DNA from: Candidatus Cloacimonadota bacterium
GTDB lineage: Bacteria > Cloacimonadota > Cloacimonadia > Cloacimonadales > TCS61
Assembly (NCBI GenBank): GCA_018654125.1
Contig: JABIME010000167.1
Span: forward strand, 1 to 12,136
Direction of reading: 5' to 3'
Length of the DNA: 12,136 nt
The notes beneath the pieces are model-generated. The model saw only the letters and a list, made by a program, of their open reading frames with translations. It was not told where the DNA came from and searched no databases. Below are positions 1 through 7,567 of this stretch, piece after piece. Made by a program: the position numbers and the translations under genes. The first letter of the stretch is position 1; the number at the start of each line of letters is the position of its first letter.

Positions 1-357
1 ATTAAAATGGCGAAAAGTTGCTTTGAGCTGCTTAAAAGTTTTGAGGGGCATAAAGCATCAATTCATGGAATCACACAGATTAGAGCGGGTGTTATGCGCC
101 CTGAGATCATAATTCCTATCGAGTTTAAGGAAGATGAACTCAAAGCAGAAGAAGCTAAGATGGCTACATTGGAAATTGGCACAACTATCCGTGTGATACG
201 TCAACCTAATTTTGGCTTAATAGGAAAAGTTACAGGTTTACCAGAAAAACTTACTAAAGTGGAAAGCGAAACTATGGTTCGTATATTAGAAGCTGAACTT
301 GAAAACGGTGAAAAAGTTACTATTCCTCGTGCAAATGTAGAAGTTATTGAAGGCTAA
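1..357 (+). CDS. C-terminal part of an uncharacterised protein with a KOW-like domain (5' end outside window)
   Basis: The reading frame is open to the left edge and ends at TAA 355-357. An ATG lies at position 7, but only six bases precede it and they show no ribosome binding site, so I treat the gene as cut by the window edge. About 118 codons are visible. The first part (to about residue 33 from the ATG) includes a stretch 'IRAGVMRPEIIIP'. A charged linker follows, then a compact beta-type segment beginning 'GTTIRVIRQPNFGLIGKV' and ending 'IPRANVEVIEG'. The pattern V-R-V-I-x-x-P-x-F-G-x-x-G-x-V resembles the KOW fold seen in NusG, Spt5 and ribosomal proteins, which often bind RNA or proteins. 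I do not recognise the full protein and cannot assign a function. The gene converges on the signalling operon and ends just before a strong hairpin. Confidence 0.6.
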   Translation: MKMAKSCFELLKSFEGHKASIHGITQIRAGVMRPEIIIPIEFKEDELKAEEAKMATLEIGTTIRVIRQPNFGLIGKVTGLPEKLTKVESETMVRILEAELENGEKVTIPRANVEVIEG

Positions 358-382
358 TTAATAGATAATAATTTTTATTAGT

Positions 383-410
383 AAAAGGAGCAGAGTGATC
401 TGCTCCTTTT
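383..410. terminator. Bidirectional intrinsic terminator between convergent genes
   Basis: A perfect 12-bp stem (383-394 paired with 399-410) closes a four-base loop GTGA, which fits a GNRA tetraloop. On the plus strand it is followed by GTTTT and lies 25 bp after the stop of the left-hand gene. The arms are AAAAGGAGCAGA and its complement, so the minus-strand transcript also ends the stem in a T run, and it lies 28 bp past the stop of the response regulator gene. It therefore probably ends transcription from both sides. Confidence 0.88.
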
Positions 411-438
411 GTTTTGGAAAAATCTTAATAGTTTTTTG

Positions 439-804
439 TTAATAGATAGATTCAAATATCGGTTTTAAATCCCAGATAGCAACCGGCTTTACGAGATAGG
501 CAAGTGGTTTTAATTTATTAGCTCGCTCAACTATCTCCGGTTCTTCGTAGCCAGTCATAAATATAATGGGAATATGAAATTTCTCTGTTATTACTTTAGC
601 AGCTTCAATACCATCTATCTCACCAGCTAGATTTATATCCATTACTATAACATCTGGTTTTATTTCCTGTACAAAGTCAATGGCTTCTTCCCCAGTTGTT
701 AGGTAATCAAAAACATCATATTTTTCATCTTCAAGTTGCATTTTTAGCCATTCAGCTATCATCACTTCATCTTCCACAATTAATATTTTAAATTCTTTAT
801 TCAT
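439..804 (-). CDS. Single-domain (CheY-like) response regulator
   Basis: This 121-residue protein is one receiver domain and nothing more. The acidic pocket is E11-D12-E13, the phosphoacceptor is D56 in 'VIVMDINLAG', the switch Thr is T84 in 'FMTGY', and the conserved Lys is K106 in 'LVKP'. All active-site residues are present, so it should accept phosphate from a kinase. The start at 804 is preferred over an in-frame ATG at 834, because a GAGAGAG ribosome site lies six bases before it and the upstream kinase stops at 806. One base separates the two genes, which points to translational coupling and a dedicated pair. The 'DI.LAGEIDGIEAA' pattern is common in small regulators that sit beside HisKA_2-type kinases. 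It has no output domain, so it must act by protein contact or pass phosphate onward. The downstream partner is unknown. Confidence 0.92.
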   Translation of the reverse strand: MNKEFKILIVEDEVMIAEWLKMQLEDEKYDVFDYLTTGEEAIDFVQEIKPDVIVMDINLAGEIDGIEAAKVITEKFHIPIIFMTGYEEPEIVERANKLKPLAYLVKPVAIWDLKPIFESIY

Positions 805-805
805 T

Positions 806-3247
806 TTATACTCTCTCTTGATGAAGATTATCATTAATTTTTATGTGCCACTTTAGACCATTCCCCGATTTTGCTGAAATACTTCCCTTCAATTGACGTT
901 CTACAAGTGAAAACACTGAAGAAAGTCCCATTGAACCATCTTTTCTTATGTCAAAATTATTTGGTAATCCCACACCATTGTCACCTAATTGTAGATTTAT
1001 TATGCTATCTTCATCTTTGAACAATCGAATGGATATTTTTCCTTGATTTATATTTGGAAAAGCATGTTTGAATATATTAGAAACCAGTTCATTCATTATT
1101 AGGCCTAACGGGATGGCTGAATCTATAAGTATACTCACACTCTCTAAATCTAATTTTAAATCTATTTTTCTTAATTCCGATCCAAAACTTCGCATTAAAA
1201 GCTTTATTAAGTCCTCAATATATTCTTTGAAATCGATATTAGAAAGGTTTTGTGACTGATAAAGTTTCTGATGAACAAGCGACATTGCGTGTATCTTATT
1301 TATTATTTCCTTAAATGTTGTATTAACAAATTCATTATCAGAACGTCTGGATTGCATTGAAAGCATCGATGAAATTACAGCCATATTATTCTTTGTTCTA
1401 TGGTAAATTTCTTGTATGAGAACAATTTTTTCTTTTAGGTTTTTCTTGATCTCTTCTTCATTTGCTTTTAGCTGTTGTTCGTTAGCCGTAAGTTGCTGGT
1501 TAATCGCTTTTAGTTTGTTTTCTGCATTTATACGTTCAACTATTTCTGCTTTTAATTTTTTGCTTGCTGTATTTAGATCTGTTAAAATCGATAAAGTTGC
1601 CATTCTCTGCTTCTCACTTCTTCCTAACTGATCATTTATCTTTACTGACAATTCAACCAACTCATTTTCTTTTAATTTGCTTTCTGTAATATCCTGCACA
1701 ATTCCAGATAATTTAAGCACTTTTCCATTCGTATCCAAAACTTGCTGGCCTTCTGTAGAAACATATTTAATTTTACCGGAAGGTGTAAGCAATCTATAAT
1801 CAGCTCGATGACCTTCATTGTTGTCATACACTTTAGTTCCAACTTCCTGCACATATGCCAGATCATCTGGATGAACCCGGCTGAAATACAAATCAAAGGT
1901 TGGTTCCTGATCCTTGTTTACTTCTAACAAACTATACATCTGCTTCGACCAGAATATCATTTTGGTAACCACATCCATTTCCCAACTACCTATTTTAGCG
2001 ATTCCCTGCGCTTCTTGTAGAGCGTTTTCACTTTCTTGCAGTTTTTCTTCAGCTTTCTTGCGTTCGGTTATATCCTGTGCGAAGCCAAGCATCCGTTCTG
2101 GTTCTCCCATGGCATCGCAAATCACTTCTCCAACAGCCAAAATGTAGTGAATCGATTCATCGGTGTGTACGATGCGATACTCATAAGGGGCTCCGCCTTG
2201 ATTTTTGAGCCAACTCGCAGTGTGTTTATCGTGATACTCACGATCATCGGGATGCACCCTTTCCTTGACGGTCTCGTAAGTGATCGGCGTGCCTATTTCC
2301 ACATCGAAGATACGATATATCTCGTTCGACCAGATAACCTGATTCGTCTTGATTTCCCATTCCCAAGTCCCCGCACAAGCGAGTTCCATGGCCCGACATC
2401 GCTTTTGCTCGCTCTCACGTAGCGCCCTCTCGGCTTGTTTGCGTTCGGTGATGTCCCTAGAATTGGCCAATAACTTGCTTAGCTTTCCTTCTGAGTTTTT
2501 GATCGCAGTGATTGTATTTTCCCAACATTTCAAAGTTTTAGTTTGCACTGTTGGAGTCCATCCTGTGAAAACACCTTTACCGTTTATTTTTGCATTGTCT
2601 ATTGCTTTTAGAGCTATTTCTTTATCTTTACCATTCCAGAAATCAATCCAGGACATATTCAAGTATTGTGAAATGTCATCAATCTCCAGCATTATCTTTC
2701 CAGGTTCATTCATGGATAGCAATTTCCCATCAAGATCGAGTACTTTTATACAGTCACTGCTGCTTGCTATCATCTCTTTAACAAATTCTTCACTTTCTCT
2801 TAGTTTCTTAGTCCTTTGCAAGATTTTGATTTCTAAGTTTTCTTTTTCTTCCCGCAATTTATCCTCTGCAGCTTTTATGCGTAGCATTGCCTTTATTTGT
2901 GCGGTTAATTCCGGGGGATCAATCGGTTTAGAAAGAAAAGCATCAGCACCATCTTCCAAACCTTTAATGCGACTTTTGGAATCTGTTTTTATAGCTGTAA
3001 GCATGATGATTGGAATGTATTTTGTTGTCTCATCAGCTTTTAATTTCCGGCATACTTCATAACCATCCATCTGGGGCATGATGATATCCAGCAGGATTGT
3101 GTCTGGTTGTTCTTTACCTGCCAGATTTATTCCTTCAACACCTGAAATCGCTGTGATTACTTCACAATTCGGTAGATAGTTTTTCAGTAATGCTTTAATC
3201 GAGATCAGATTATCTTGTTTATCATCAATTACTAATATCTTCTTCAT
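806..3247 (-). CDS. Hybrid sensor kinase: REC-PAS-PAS-PAS-HisKA_2-HATPase
   Basis: This 813-residue cytoplasmic protein has no membrane segment. In order: a receiver domain (about 3-122; D8-D9, phosphoacceptor D54, T84, K107); a short coil; PAS1 (about 150-265); PAS2 (about 285-392); PAS3 (about 415-522); a coiled coil (about 535-605); a HisKA_2 dimerisation domain with H616 in 'EIYHRTKNN'; and a HATPase domain with N719 in 'IMNELVSN' and a G1 box 'DNGVG' at 756-760. The HisKA_2 class has a His followed by R-x-K-N-N and usually phosphorylates small regulators, and such a gene follows 1 bp downstream. The N-terminal receiver suggests that another kinase, possibly the large hybrid upstream, controls it. 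The start has GGGAG seven bases upstream. PAS2 is encoded by DNA much richer in GC than its flanks (see findings). The PAS ligands cannot be read from the sequence. Confidence 0.93.
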   Translation of the reverse strand: MKKILVIDDKQDNLISIKALLKNYLPNCEVITAISGVEGINLAGKEQPDTILLDIIMPQMDGYEVCRKLKADETTKYIPIIMLTAIKTDSKSRIKGLEDGADAFLSKPIDPPELTAQIKAMLRIKAAEDKLREEKENLEIKILQRTKKLRESEEFVKEMIASSSDCIKVLDLDGKLLSMNEPGKIMLEIDDISQYLNMSWIDFWNGKDKEIALKAIDNAKINGKGVFTGWTPTVQTKTLKCWENTITAIKNSEGKLSKLLANSRDITERKQAERALRESEQKRCRAMELACAGTWEWEIKTNQVIWSNEIYRIFDVEIGTPITYETVKERVHPDDREYHDKHTASWLKNQGGAPYEYRIVHTDESIHYILAVGEVICDAMGEPERMLGFAQDITERKKAEEKLQESENALQEAQGIAKIGSWEMDVVTKMIFWSKQMYSLLEVNKDQEPTFDLYFSRVHPDDLAYVQEVGTKVYDNNEGHRADYRLLTPSGKIKYVSTEGQQVLDTNGKVLKLSGIVQDITESKLKENELVELSVKINDQLGRSEKQRMATLSILTDLNTASKKLKAEIVERINAENKLKAINQQLTANEQQLKANEEEIKKNLKEKIVLIQEIYHRTKNNMAVISSMLSMQSRRSDNEFVNTTFKEIINKIHAMSLVHQKLYQSQNLSNIDFKEYIEDLIKLLMRSFGSELRKIDLKLDLESVSILIDSAIPLGLIMNELVSNIFKHAFPNINQGKISIRLFKDEDSIINLQLGDNGVGLPNNFDIRKDGSMGLSSVFSLVERQLKGSISAKSGNGLKWHIKINDNLHQERV
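811..818 (-). promoter_or_regulatory. Ribosome binding site of the response regulator, inside the kinase gene
   Basis: On the minus strand the sequence reads GAGAGAG, then six bases, then ATG at 804. It overlaps the last codons of the HisKA_2 kinase gene, whose TAA is at 808-806. This settles the regulator start at 804 and implies that ribosomes finishing the kinase help load the regulator. Confidence 0.7.
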
Positions 3248-3255
3248 AGTTTGCT

Positions 3256-3398
3256 CCCGGGGTTAAAATCCCATATTTTATTATCTGCTCTTATCCCCGA
3301 GCTAAAGCACAGGGCTAATAATAAGAAACAGAACGTTCATGGCGTTGGATGGATTGTTGAATTGCCCCGTGCTTTAGCTCGATGGGCAATTCAACAAT
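3256..3398. repeat. REP-like element with nested inverted repeats in the inter-kinase spacer
   Basis: The spacer between the two kinase genes holds several palindromic parts. A perfect 15-bp inverted repeat pairs 3353-3367 with 3384-3398 around a 16-base loop. Inside that loop sits one arm of a second repeat: GAGCTAAAGCAC at 3299-3310 pairs perfectly with 3369-3380, and beyond the arms the match extends to about 17 bp with one mismatch. A third small dyad lies in CCCGGGGTTAAAATCCC (3256-3272). The two large hairpins are mutually exclusive because they share 3365-3380. The layout and relatively GC-rich arms in AT-rich DNA resemble REP/BIME-type elements mobilised by REP-associated (Y1) transposases, but no transposase is present here, so that family assignment is inference. 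It could stabilise or attenuate the operon transcript. Confidence 0.6.
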
Positions 3399-3411
3399 TC
3401 CTTTTGCATCC

Positions 3412-6400
3412 CTATTTTCCCAACCATTTCTTAATCGTTTTCAACAACAACTTTTGATCTATCGGTTTAGTTATGTAATCATCAAAACCGGCATTCATAA
3501 TAATATCTTTATCTTCTTTCATTGCTTTTGCAGTAACAGCAATCATAGGAATATCCTTCAGATTTTCAGTTTCTCTGATAATAGTAACAACTTCCATTCC
3601 GTCCATTTTTGGAAGAGAGATATCCATTAAAACAAGATCCGGTTTGTCATTTGCAATTCTATGCAATCCTTCTTCTCCATCCATAGCTTCCCAAATATTA
3701 TAATCGTTTCCAATAATTGCCTTTATTGTAATCATATTGTCAGGATTATCTTCCACCACCAGAATATTGGGCACACCATCAATTATCTTCTTCTGTTTCC
3801 CAGTTTTCTCCGGTTTTCCCCTTTCTCCCTTTTTCCTGTCTTCTTGTTGTTCATAGGTTCCATTTCCCAGCATCATTTTCACTTTCAGTAATAGTCCATC
3901 CACATCAACATCACCTTTTTGTACTAGTTGCTGAACATTATTAGTACTGAGCTTAGAAAGATCCTTTTTTGTAAGATCTTTTGCAGTAAGAATTAAAATA
4001 GGAATTTGCTTGGTAGTATCTGTACTTCTGATACTTTCCAGAACTTCAAATCCGTCCATTTCCGGCATCATCAGATCGAGAATAATTCCATCCGGGATCG
4101 TATGTTTTACATGTTCCAGAGCCTGCAACCCATCCGAAGCCACTTCAACAATGTAATTTTCATGTTCTAAAATTGCTTTCATTTGAATAACTGTGGCATC
4201 ATTATCTTCCACAACCAATATTCGTTTCTCAGAATTATCTTTTTCTGATTCAATTTCTTTTTGTTCCAACCGGTTCAGAATTCTGCTGATCTCTTTGAAC
4301 AGATCTTGCGGTGTAGATTCGCTTTTGGCCAGTACAGATGACACTTTTCCGGAAAGTTTAGATTTATCTTCTCTGGTGAGGTCTTTAGCTGTGACAACTA
4401 TTACAGGCAGATTTCTGGTTTTCTGATCTTTTCTTATTCTATCTAAAACCTGGAAACCATCCATTTCCGGCATCATCAGATCAAGAACGAGTACGTCAGG
4501 AATGCTTTGTTGAATCAACGAGATGCATTCATTTCCATCATTTGCCAGAATGGTTTTAATATTCTCGGCTTGAATGATCTGAGACATCTGCTTGCGATCA
4601 ATCTTATTATCATCAACTATCATCACAGAATTGGGTTTATTATGCAGCTTATTTATTTCAGAGATCAAGAGATATTTATCTACAGGTTTCTGAACATATC
4701 CAACGGCTCCCAGGGCAAAACCTGTTTTATTATCTTCCGAAACAGATACAACGATCACCGGAATATCTTTTGTAACAAGTTTACTTTTCAGTTTCTGCAG
4801 AACTTCCCAGCCATCCATAGTTGGCATCATCACATCCAATGTGATGGCAAAAGGCTGATATTCTTCGGCAAGTTTTAGAGCTTCTTTCCCTGAATATGCG
4901 CTAATTGTTTTGTAACCTGCTACATTAAGATAATCAGAAATTTTGTTCACAAATTTTGGATCATCATCAACTACTAAAATCGTTTTATCATCTGATTTAT
5001 GAGTTACAGGCTTGAATGTTTGAAAGCTTTGCAGTTGTGCTTCTCCCTGCCATTTTATAGGAAGAGTGATGGTAAATGTAGAGCCTTTTCCCAGTCTACT
5101 CTCAGCATTGATATTACCACCCAGGATCTTGATCAGTTTATGAGCAATTGCAAGTCCTAATCCAGTTCCTTCATACGATCTGGAAGAGGTTCCATCTACC
5201 TGACGGAACTCTTCGAAAATATGAAGAAGAGCATCAGCTGGAATTCCAATTCCAGTGTCAATTACCTGAATTAAAACATTATCTGCATTGGAATTTACAT
5301 TAATTTCTACTTTGCCTTTTTCGGTAAACTTTACTGCGTTACCCACAATGTTTTGCAAGATCTGGTGCAGTTTACCTTCATCAGTTTCGATTTGTGGCAA
5401 GACATTAGCAATATTCAATTCGAACTCCAATCCTTTTTCATTCGAGATTGGCTGCAGGTTGTCTTTGATATCCTGCAATAATGTTTTCAAAGACATCGAT
5501 TTTGGATTTACTTCCATTTTGCCGGCTTCAATCTTAGAAAGGTCAAGAATGTCGTTGATGAGTTTGAGCAGTTGTTTTCCATTTCTCTCTACGATTTCCA
5601 GATAATTGTTCTCTTCATCTGTCAGTTTATTTTTTGCCTGCATTATCAGCACCCGTGAAAGTGCCATTATTGAGTTGAGCGGTGTACGCAGTTCATGGCT
5701 CATATTAGATAAAAATTCGCTTTTCAAACGATTTGCTTCTTCTACCTGCATCCTCTGCATTTCCAGTTCCTGGTTTTGTTCCTGTAGTTCTTCTGAAGAT
5801 TGCTGTAGCTCTTCCGATTGTGACTGCATTTCTTCAGACTGCTCCTGAAGCTCTTCTGTTTGGGCTTCCAGCTGCTGGTTGGTTCTGGAAAGGTGTTCAG
5901 AAAGAATTCTGGTTCTTTCATTTGCCATCAGATTCGTATAGATAGAATTTATAGCAATCCAGGATTGTTCGATTGTACTGTAGCTCTCGACTGAAAATGT
6001 TGTATTAGAAATCAGTGAAATAAGTGCTACAGCAACGTTGTCTGTTATAATCGGAATAGTAATTATCTCTTTGGGAATCAGCTCACCGGCTGTAGTTACA
6101 AACTTAAATATCGTATCTTCAGAAATGTTTCTCAGATAGAATATCTCTTTCTTTGATACAGCATTGCCAAACTCTCCTTCCGGATGTTGGGAACTAAATG
6201 ATCTCAGCAGATCTTTATTTGCTCCAATAGATGTAAAATGTTCATACTCAGATGTTAATTCATTAAGAATGTAAAAAGTGCTCATATTAGCTCTGGTAAT
6301 TTCCATCATCTTCTGCAAGAGTGAATTTCCAAAATCCTGCATAGATGTATTCCCGATAATATTTTTAGAGATATCTACAACACCTGTTTGGATGATATTT

Positions 6401-7518
6401 CTGGATTCAGTTAAATCTGCCATATTATTAAATTCCCGGGCCAAAGAACCTATCTCATCTTCTGAAGTGTATTTATTTCTGATGGAAAAATCTCCCGAGC
6501 CGAATTTACGTGCAACATTATTCATTTCAATGATCGGTTTTGAAATTGACTTACTCACTCGTAACGCAATCAGGGTAATAATTATACCGGCAACTAAAAA
6601 GATTATTAAGAAATTATTGATCATTTCCCGGATAGGTGCATTCAATTCATTCAAATCCTGTTTTGCTATAAATCCCCACTCTGTTCGTGGAATATATGTG
6701 TATGCTGCCAGAATTTTTTCATTTCGATAATCGTTTGTTTTGGTAATTCCTGTTTCTCCAGCTGCTGCATTTACAGCAGGCTCAGCGTATATCTGCAGAT
6801 TCAAAGGTGCATTTTCATACCAGCGGAGTTCGTTGAGCGCTACTACATCTTTGTTCACGATTAAGGTTTCACCTGTGTCGCCCAATCCAACTCTGTTTGA
6901 TAATATACTATATAGTGAATTCTCCGGATTTATTCTGACTACAATAATTCCAATAATATGTTCACCATGAGAAAAACAGCTAATTGGCATCGAAATAGTC
7001 ATTTCAGGTTGATGAGTAGTTTGTGAATAGTAAATATCTTTAATGTAAATTTCACCGGTTTCTATAGGAACTGTGAAATATGAATCCTGAGATTTATTAT
7101 TTCCCACAGAATTGTTGTTGCTGGAGAGTTCGATCACTCCTGTATTTGCATCAATAATGAAGATCTCACCATAATCGTCATAATTTCTTAAATACCTGTT
7201 CAGTAATTCATTGGCAATTTCAATTTTATTAACATCTTCTTGTGACCGAGTTGTTTTTGCAAAAATATGGTCTAAACCTCTAATTTCAAAATCTCCAGCT
7301 GATACTTGAAGATCTCCCAATCTCTCATCTAACCAAGTTTCCACTTGCTGTACTTTCAGATCTCGAATAGCAGTAAGTTTATTGTAAGTATCTTTTTCAA
7401 TCGTCCGTTTCTCTTGGTTATATGTTACAATAAGTATGATCAGCAAGGGAATTAACGTGAGTAAAAGGAACCAATACGTCAAACGAGTGCGAATACTTTT
7501 AAAGGTTATAGTTTTCAT
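3412..7518 (-). CDS. Membrane hybrid histidine kinase: Cache-HAMP-GAF-HisKA-HATPase-REC x4
   Basis: This 1368-residue protein starts with a membrane helix (about 12-33). An extracytoplasmic dCache-like sensor follows (about 35-298, ending in the typical 'YIPRTEWGFIAKQD'), then a second helix (about 301-321), HAMP (about 322-374) and a GAF-like domain (about 383-535). A Gln/Glu-rich coiled coil (about 545-597) leads to HisKA with H608 in 'SHELRTPLNS' and HATPase with N727, D754 in 'DTGIGIP' and 'GTGLGLA' at 784-790. Four receivers follow: REC1 (about 846-958, D895, K944), REC2 (about 963-1080, D1013, K1065), REC3 (about 1098-1217, D1148, K1201) and REC4 (about 1250-1367, D1299, T1329, K1351). 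AGGAG lies six bases before the ATG. It should sense a small extracellular ligand and pass phosphate along its receivers. No Hpt domain is present. REC2 and REC3 look like a recent duplication, and their conserved Lys is followed by Ser and Gly, not Pro. Confidence 0.94.
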   Translation of the reverse strand: MKTITFKSIRTRLTYWFLLLTLIPLLIILIVTYNQEKRTIEKDTYNKLTAIRDLKVQQVETWLDERLGDLQVSAGDFEIRGLDHIFAKTTRSQEDVNKIEIANELLNRYLRNYDDYGEIFIIDANTGVIELSSNNNSVGNNKSQDSYFTVPIETGEIYIKDIYYSQTTHQPEMTISMPISCFSHGEHIIGIIVVRINPENSLYSILSNRVGLGDTGETLIVNKDVVALNELRWYENAPLNLQIYAEPAVNAAAGETGITKTNDYRNEKILAAYTYIPRTEWGFIAKQDLNELNAPIREMINNFLIIFLVAGIIITLIALRVSKSISKPIIEMNNVARKFGSGDFSIRNKYTSEDEIGSLAREFNNMADLTESRNIIQTGVVDISKNIIGNTSMQDFGNSLLQKMMEITRANMSTFYILNELTSEYEHFTSIGANKDLLRSFSSQHPEGEFGNAVSKKEIFYLRNISEDTIFKFVTTAGELIPKEIITIPIITDNVAVALISLISNTTFSVESYSTIEQSWIAINSIYTNLMANERTRILSEHLSRTNQQLEAQTEELQEQSEEMQSQSEELQQSSEELQEQNQELEMQRMQVEEANRLKSEFLSNMSHELRTPLNSIMALSRVLIMQAKNKLTDEENNYLEIVERNGKQLLKLINDILDLSKIEAGKMEVNPKSMSLKTLLQDIKDNLQPISNEKGLEFELNIANVLPQIETDEGKLHQILQNIVGNAVKFTEKGKVEINVNSNADNVLIQVIDTGIGIPADALLHIFEEFRQVDGTSSRSYEGTGLGLAIAHKLIKILGGNINAESRLGKGSTFTITLPIKWQGEAQLQSFQTFKPVTHKSDDKTILVVDDDPKFVNKISDYLNVAGYKTISAYSGKEALKLAEEYQPFAITLDVMMPTMDGWEVLQKLKSKLVTKDIPVIVVSVSEDNKTGFALGAVGYVQKPVDKYLLISEINKLHNKPNSVMIVDDNKIDRKQMSQIIQAENIKTILANDGNECISLIQQSIPDVLVLDLMMPEMDGFQVLDRIRKDQKTRNLPVIVVTAKDLTREDKSKLSGKVSSVLAKSESTPQDLFKEISRILNRLEQKEIESEKDNSEKRILVVEDNDATVIQMKAILEHENYIVEVASDGLQALEHVKHTIPDGIILDLMMPEMDGFEVLESIRSTDTTKQIPILILTAKDLTKKDLSKLSTNNVQQLVQKGDVDVDGLLLKVKMMLGNGTYEQQEDRKKGERGKPEKTGKQKKIIDGVPNILVVEDNPDNMITIKAIIGNDYNIWEAMDGEEGLHRIANDKPDLVLMDISLPKMDGMEVVTIIRETENLKDIPMIAVTAKAMKEDKDIIMNAGFDDYITKPIDQKLLLKTIKKWLGK
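4055..4482 (-). repeat. Direct repeat marking duplicated receiver domains REC2 and REC3
   Basis: An identical 23-base segment occurs at 4055-4077 and again at 4460-4482. It encodes the phosphorylation-site strand and loop (about 'DLMMPEMD') of REC3 and REC2. The copies are 405 bp apart, exactly 135 codons, which is one receiver plus linker. The proteins also share 'TAKDLT' and 'SKLS' further on. This supports duplication of a receiver unit within the kinase gene, later diverged elsewhere. Confidence 0.65.
5755..5859 (-). repeat. Five imperfect 21-bp repeats encoding a heptad coiled coil
   Basis: Residues 554-588 of the large hybrid kinase are five back-to-back seven-residue units: TEELQEQ, SEEMQSQ, SEELQQS, SEELQEQ and NQELEMQ. 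The DNA repeats with a 21-bp period but with many synonymous and some nonsynonymous differences. The segment links the GAF domain to the HisKA helix and should form a parallel dimeric signalling coil. Similar Q/E-rich linkers are common before HisKA domains in GAF-HAMP hybrid kinases. Confidence 0.7.
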
Positions 7519-7567
7519 AATATTCTCCTAAAAAATTAATGTTCATTTATTATTTTCTCACGTCTTG

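Noticed and set aside
805..834. Upstream ATG (834) giving a 131-residue response regulator
   Set aside because: No ribosome site precedes 834, the ten extra residues are not part of the receiver fold, and the frame would overlap the kinase 3' end. The ATG at 804 has a good ribosome site.
2349..3062. 237-codon open frame on the plus strand
   Set aside because: It lies wholly inside the HisKA_2 kinase gene on the other strand and has Ser/Leu-rich low-complexity content typical of an antisense shadow. It shows no recognisable domain.
3248..3411. Small gene or CRISPR-like array in the inter-kinase spacer
   Set aside because: A 68-codon plus-strand frame here runs through the hairpin repeats into the next gene and looks noncoding. 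The repeats are inverted and single, not a spaced direct array.
5755..5859. DNA minisatellite or phase-variable tandem repeat
   Set aside because: The 21-bp units differ at many positions, so slippage is unlikely. The period is best explained by a protein heptad coil.
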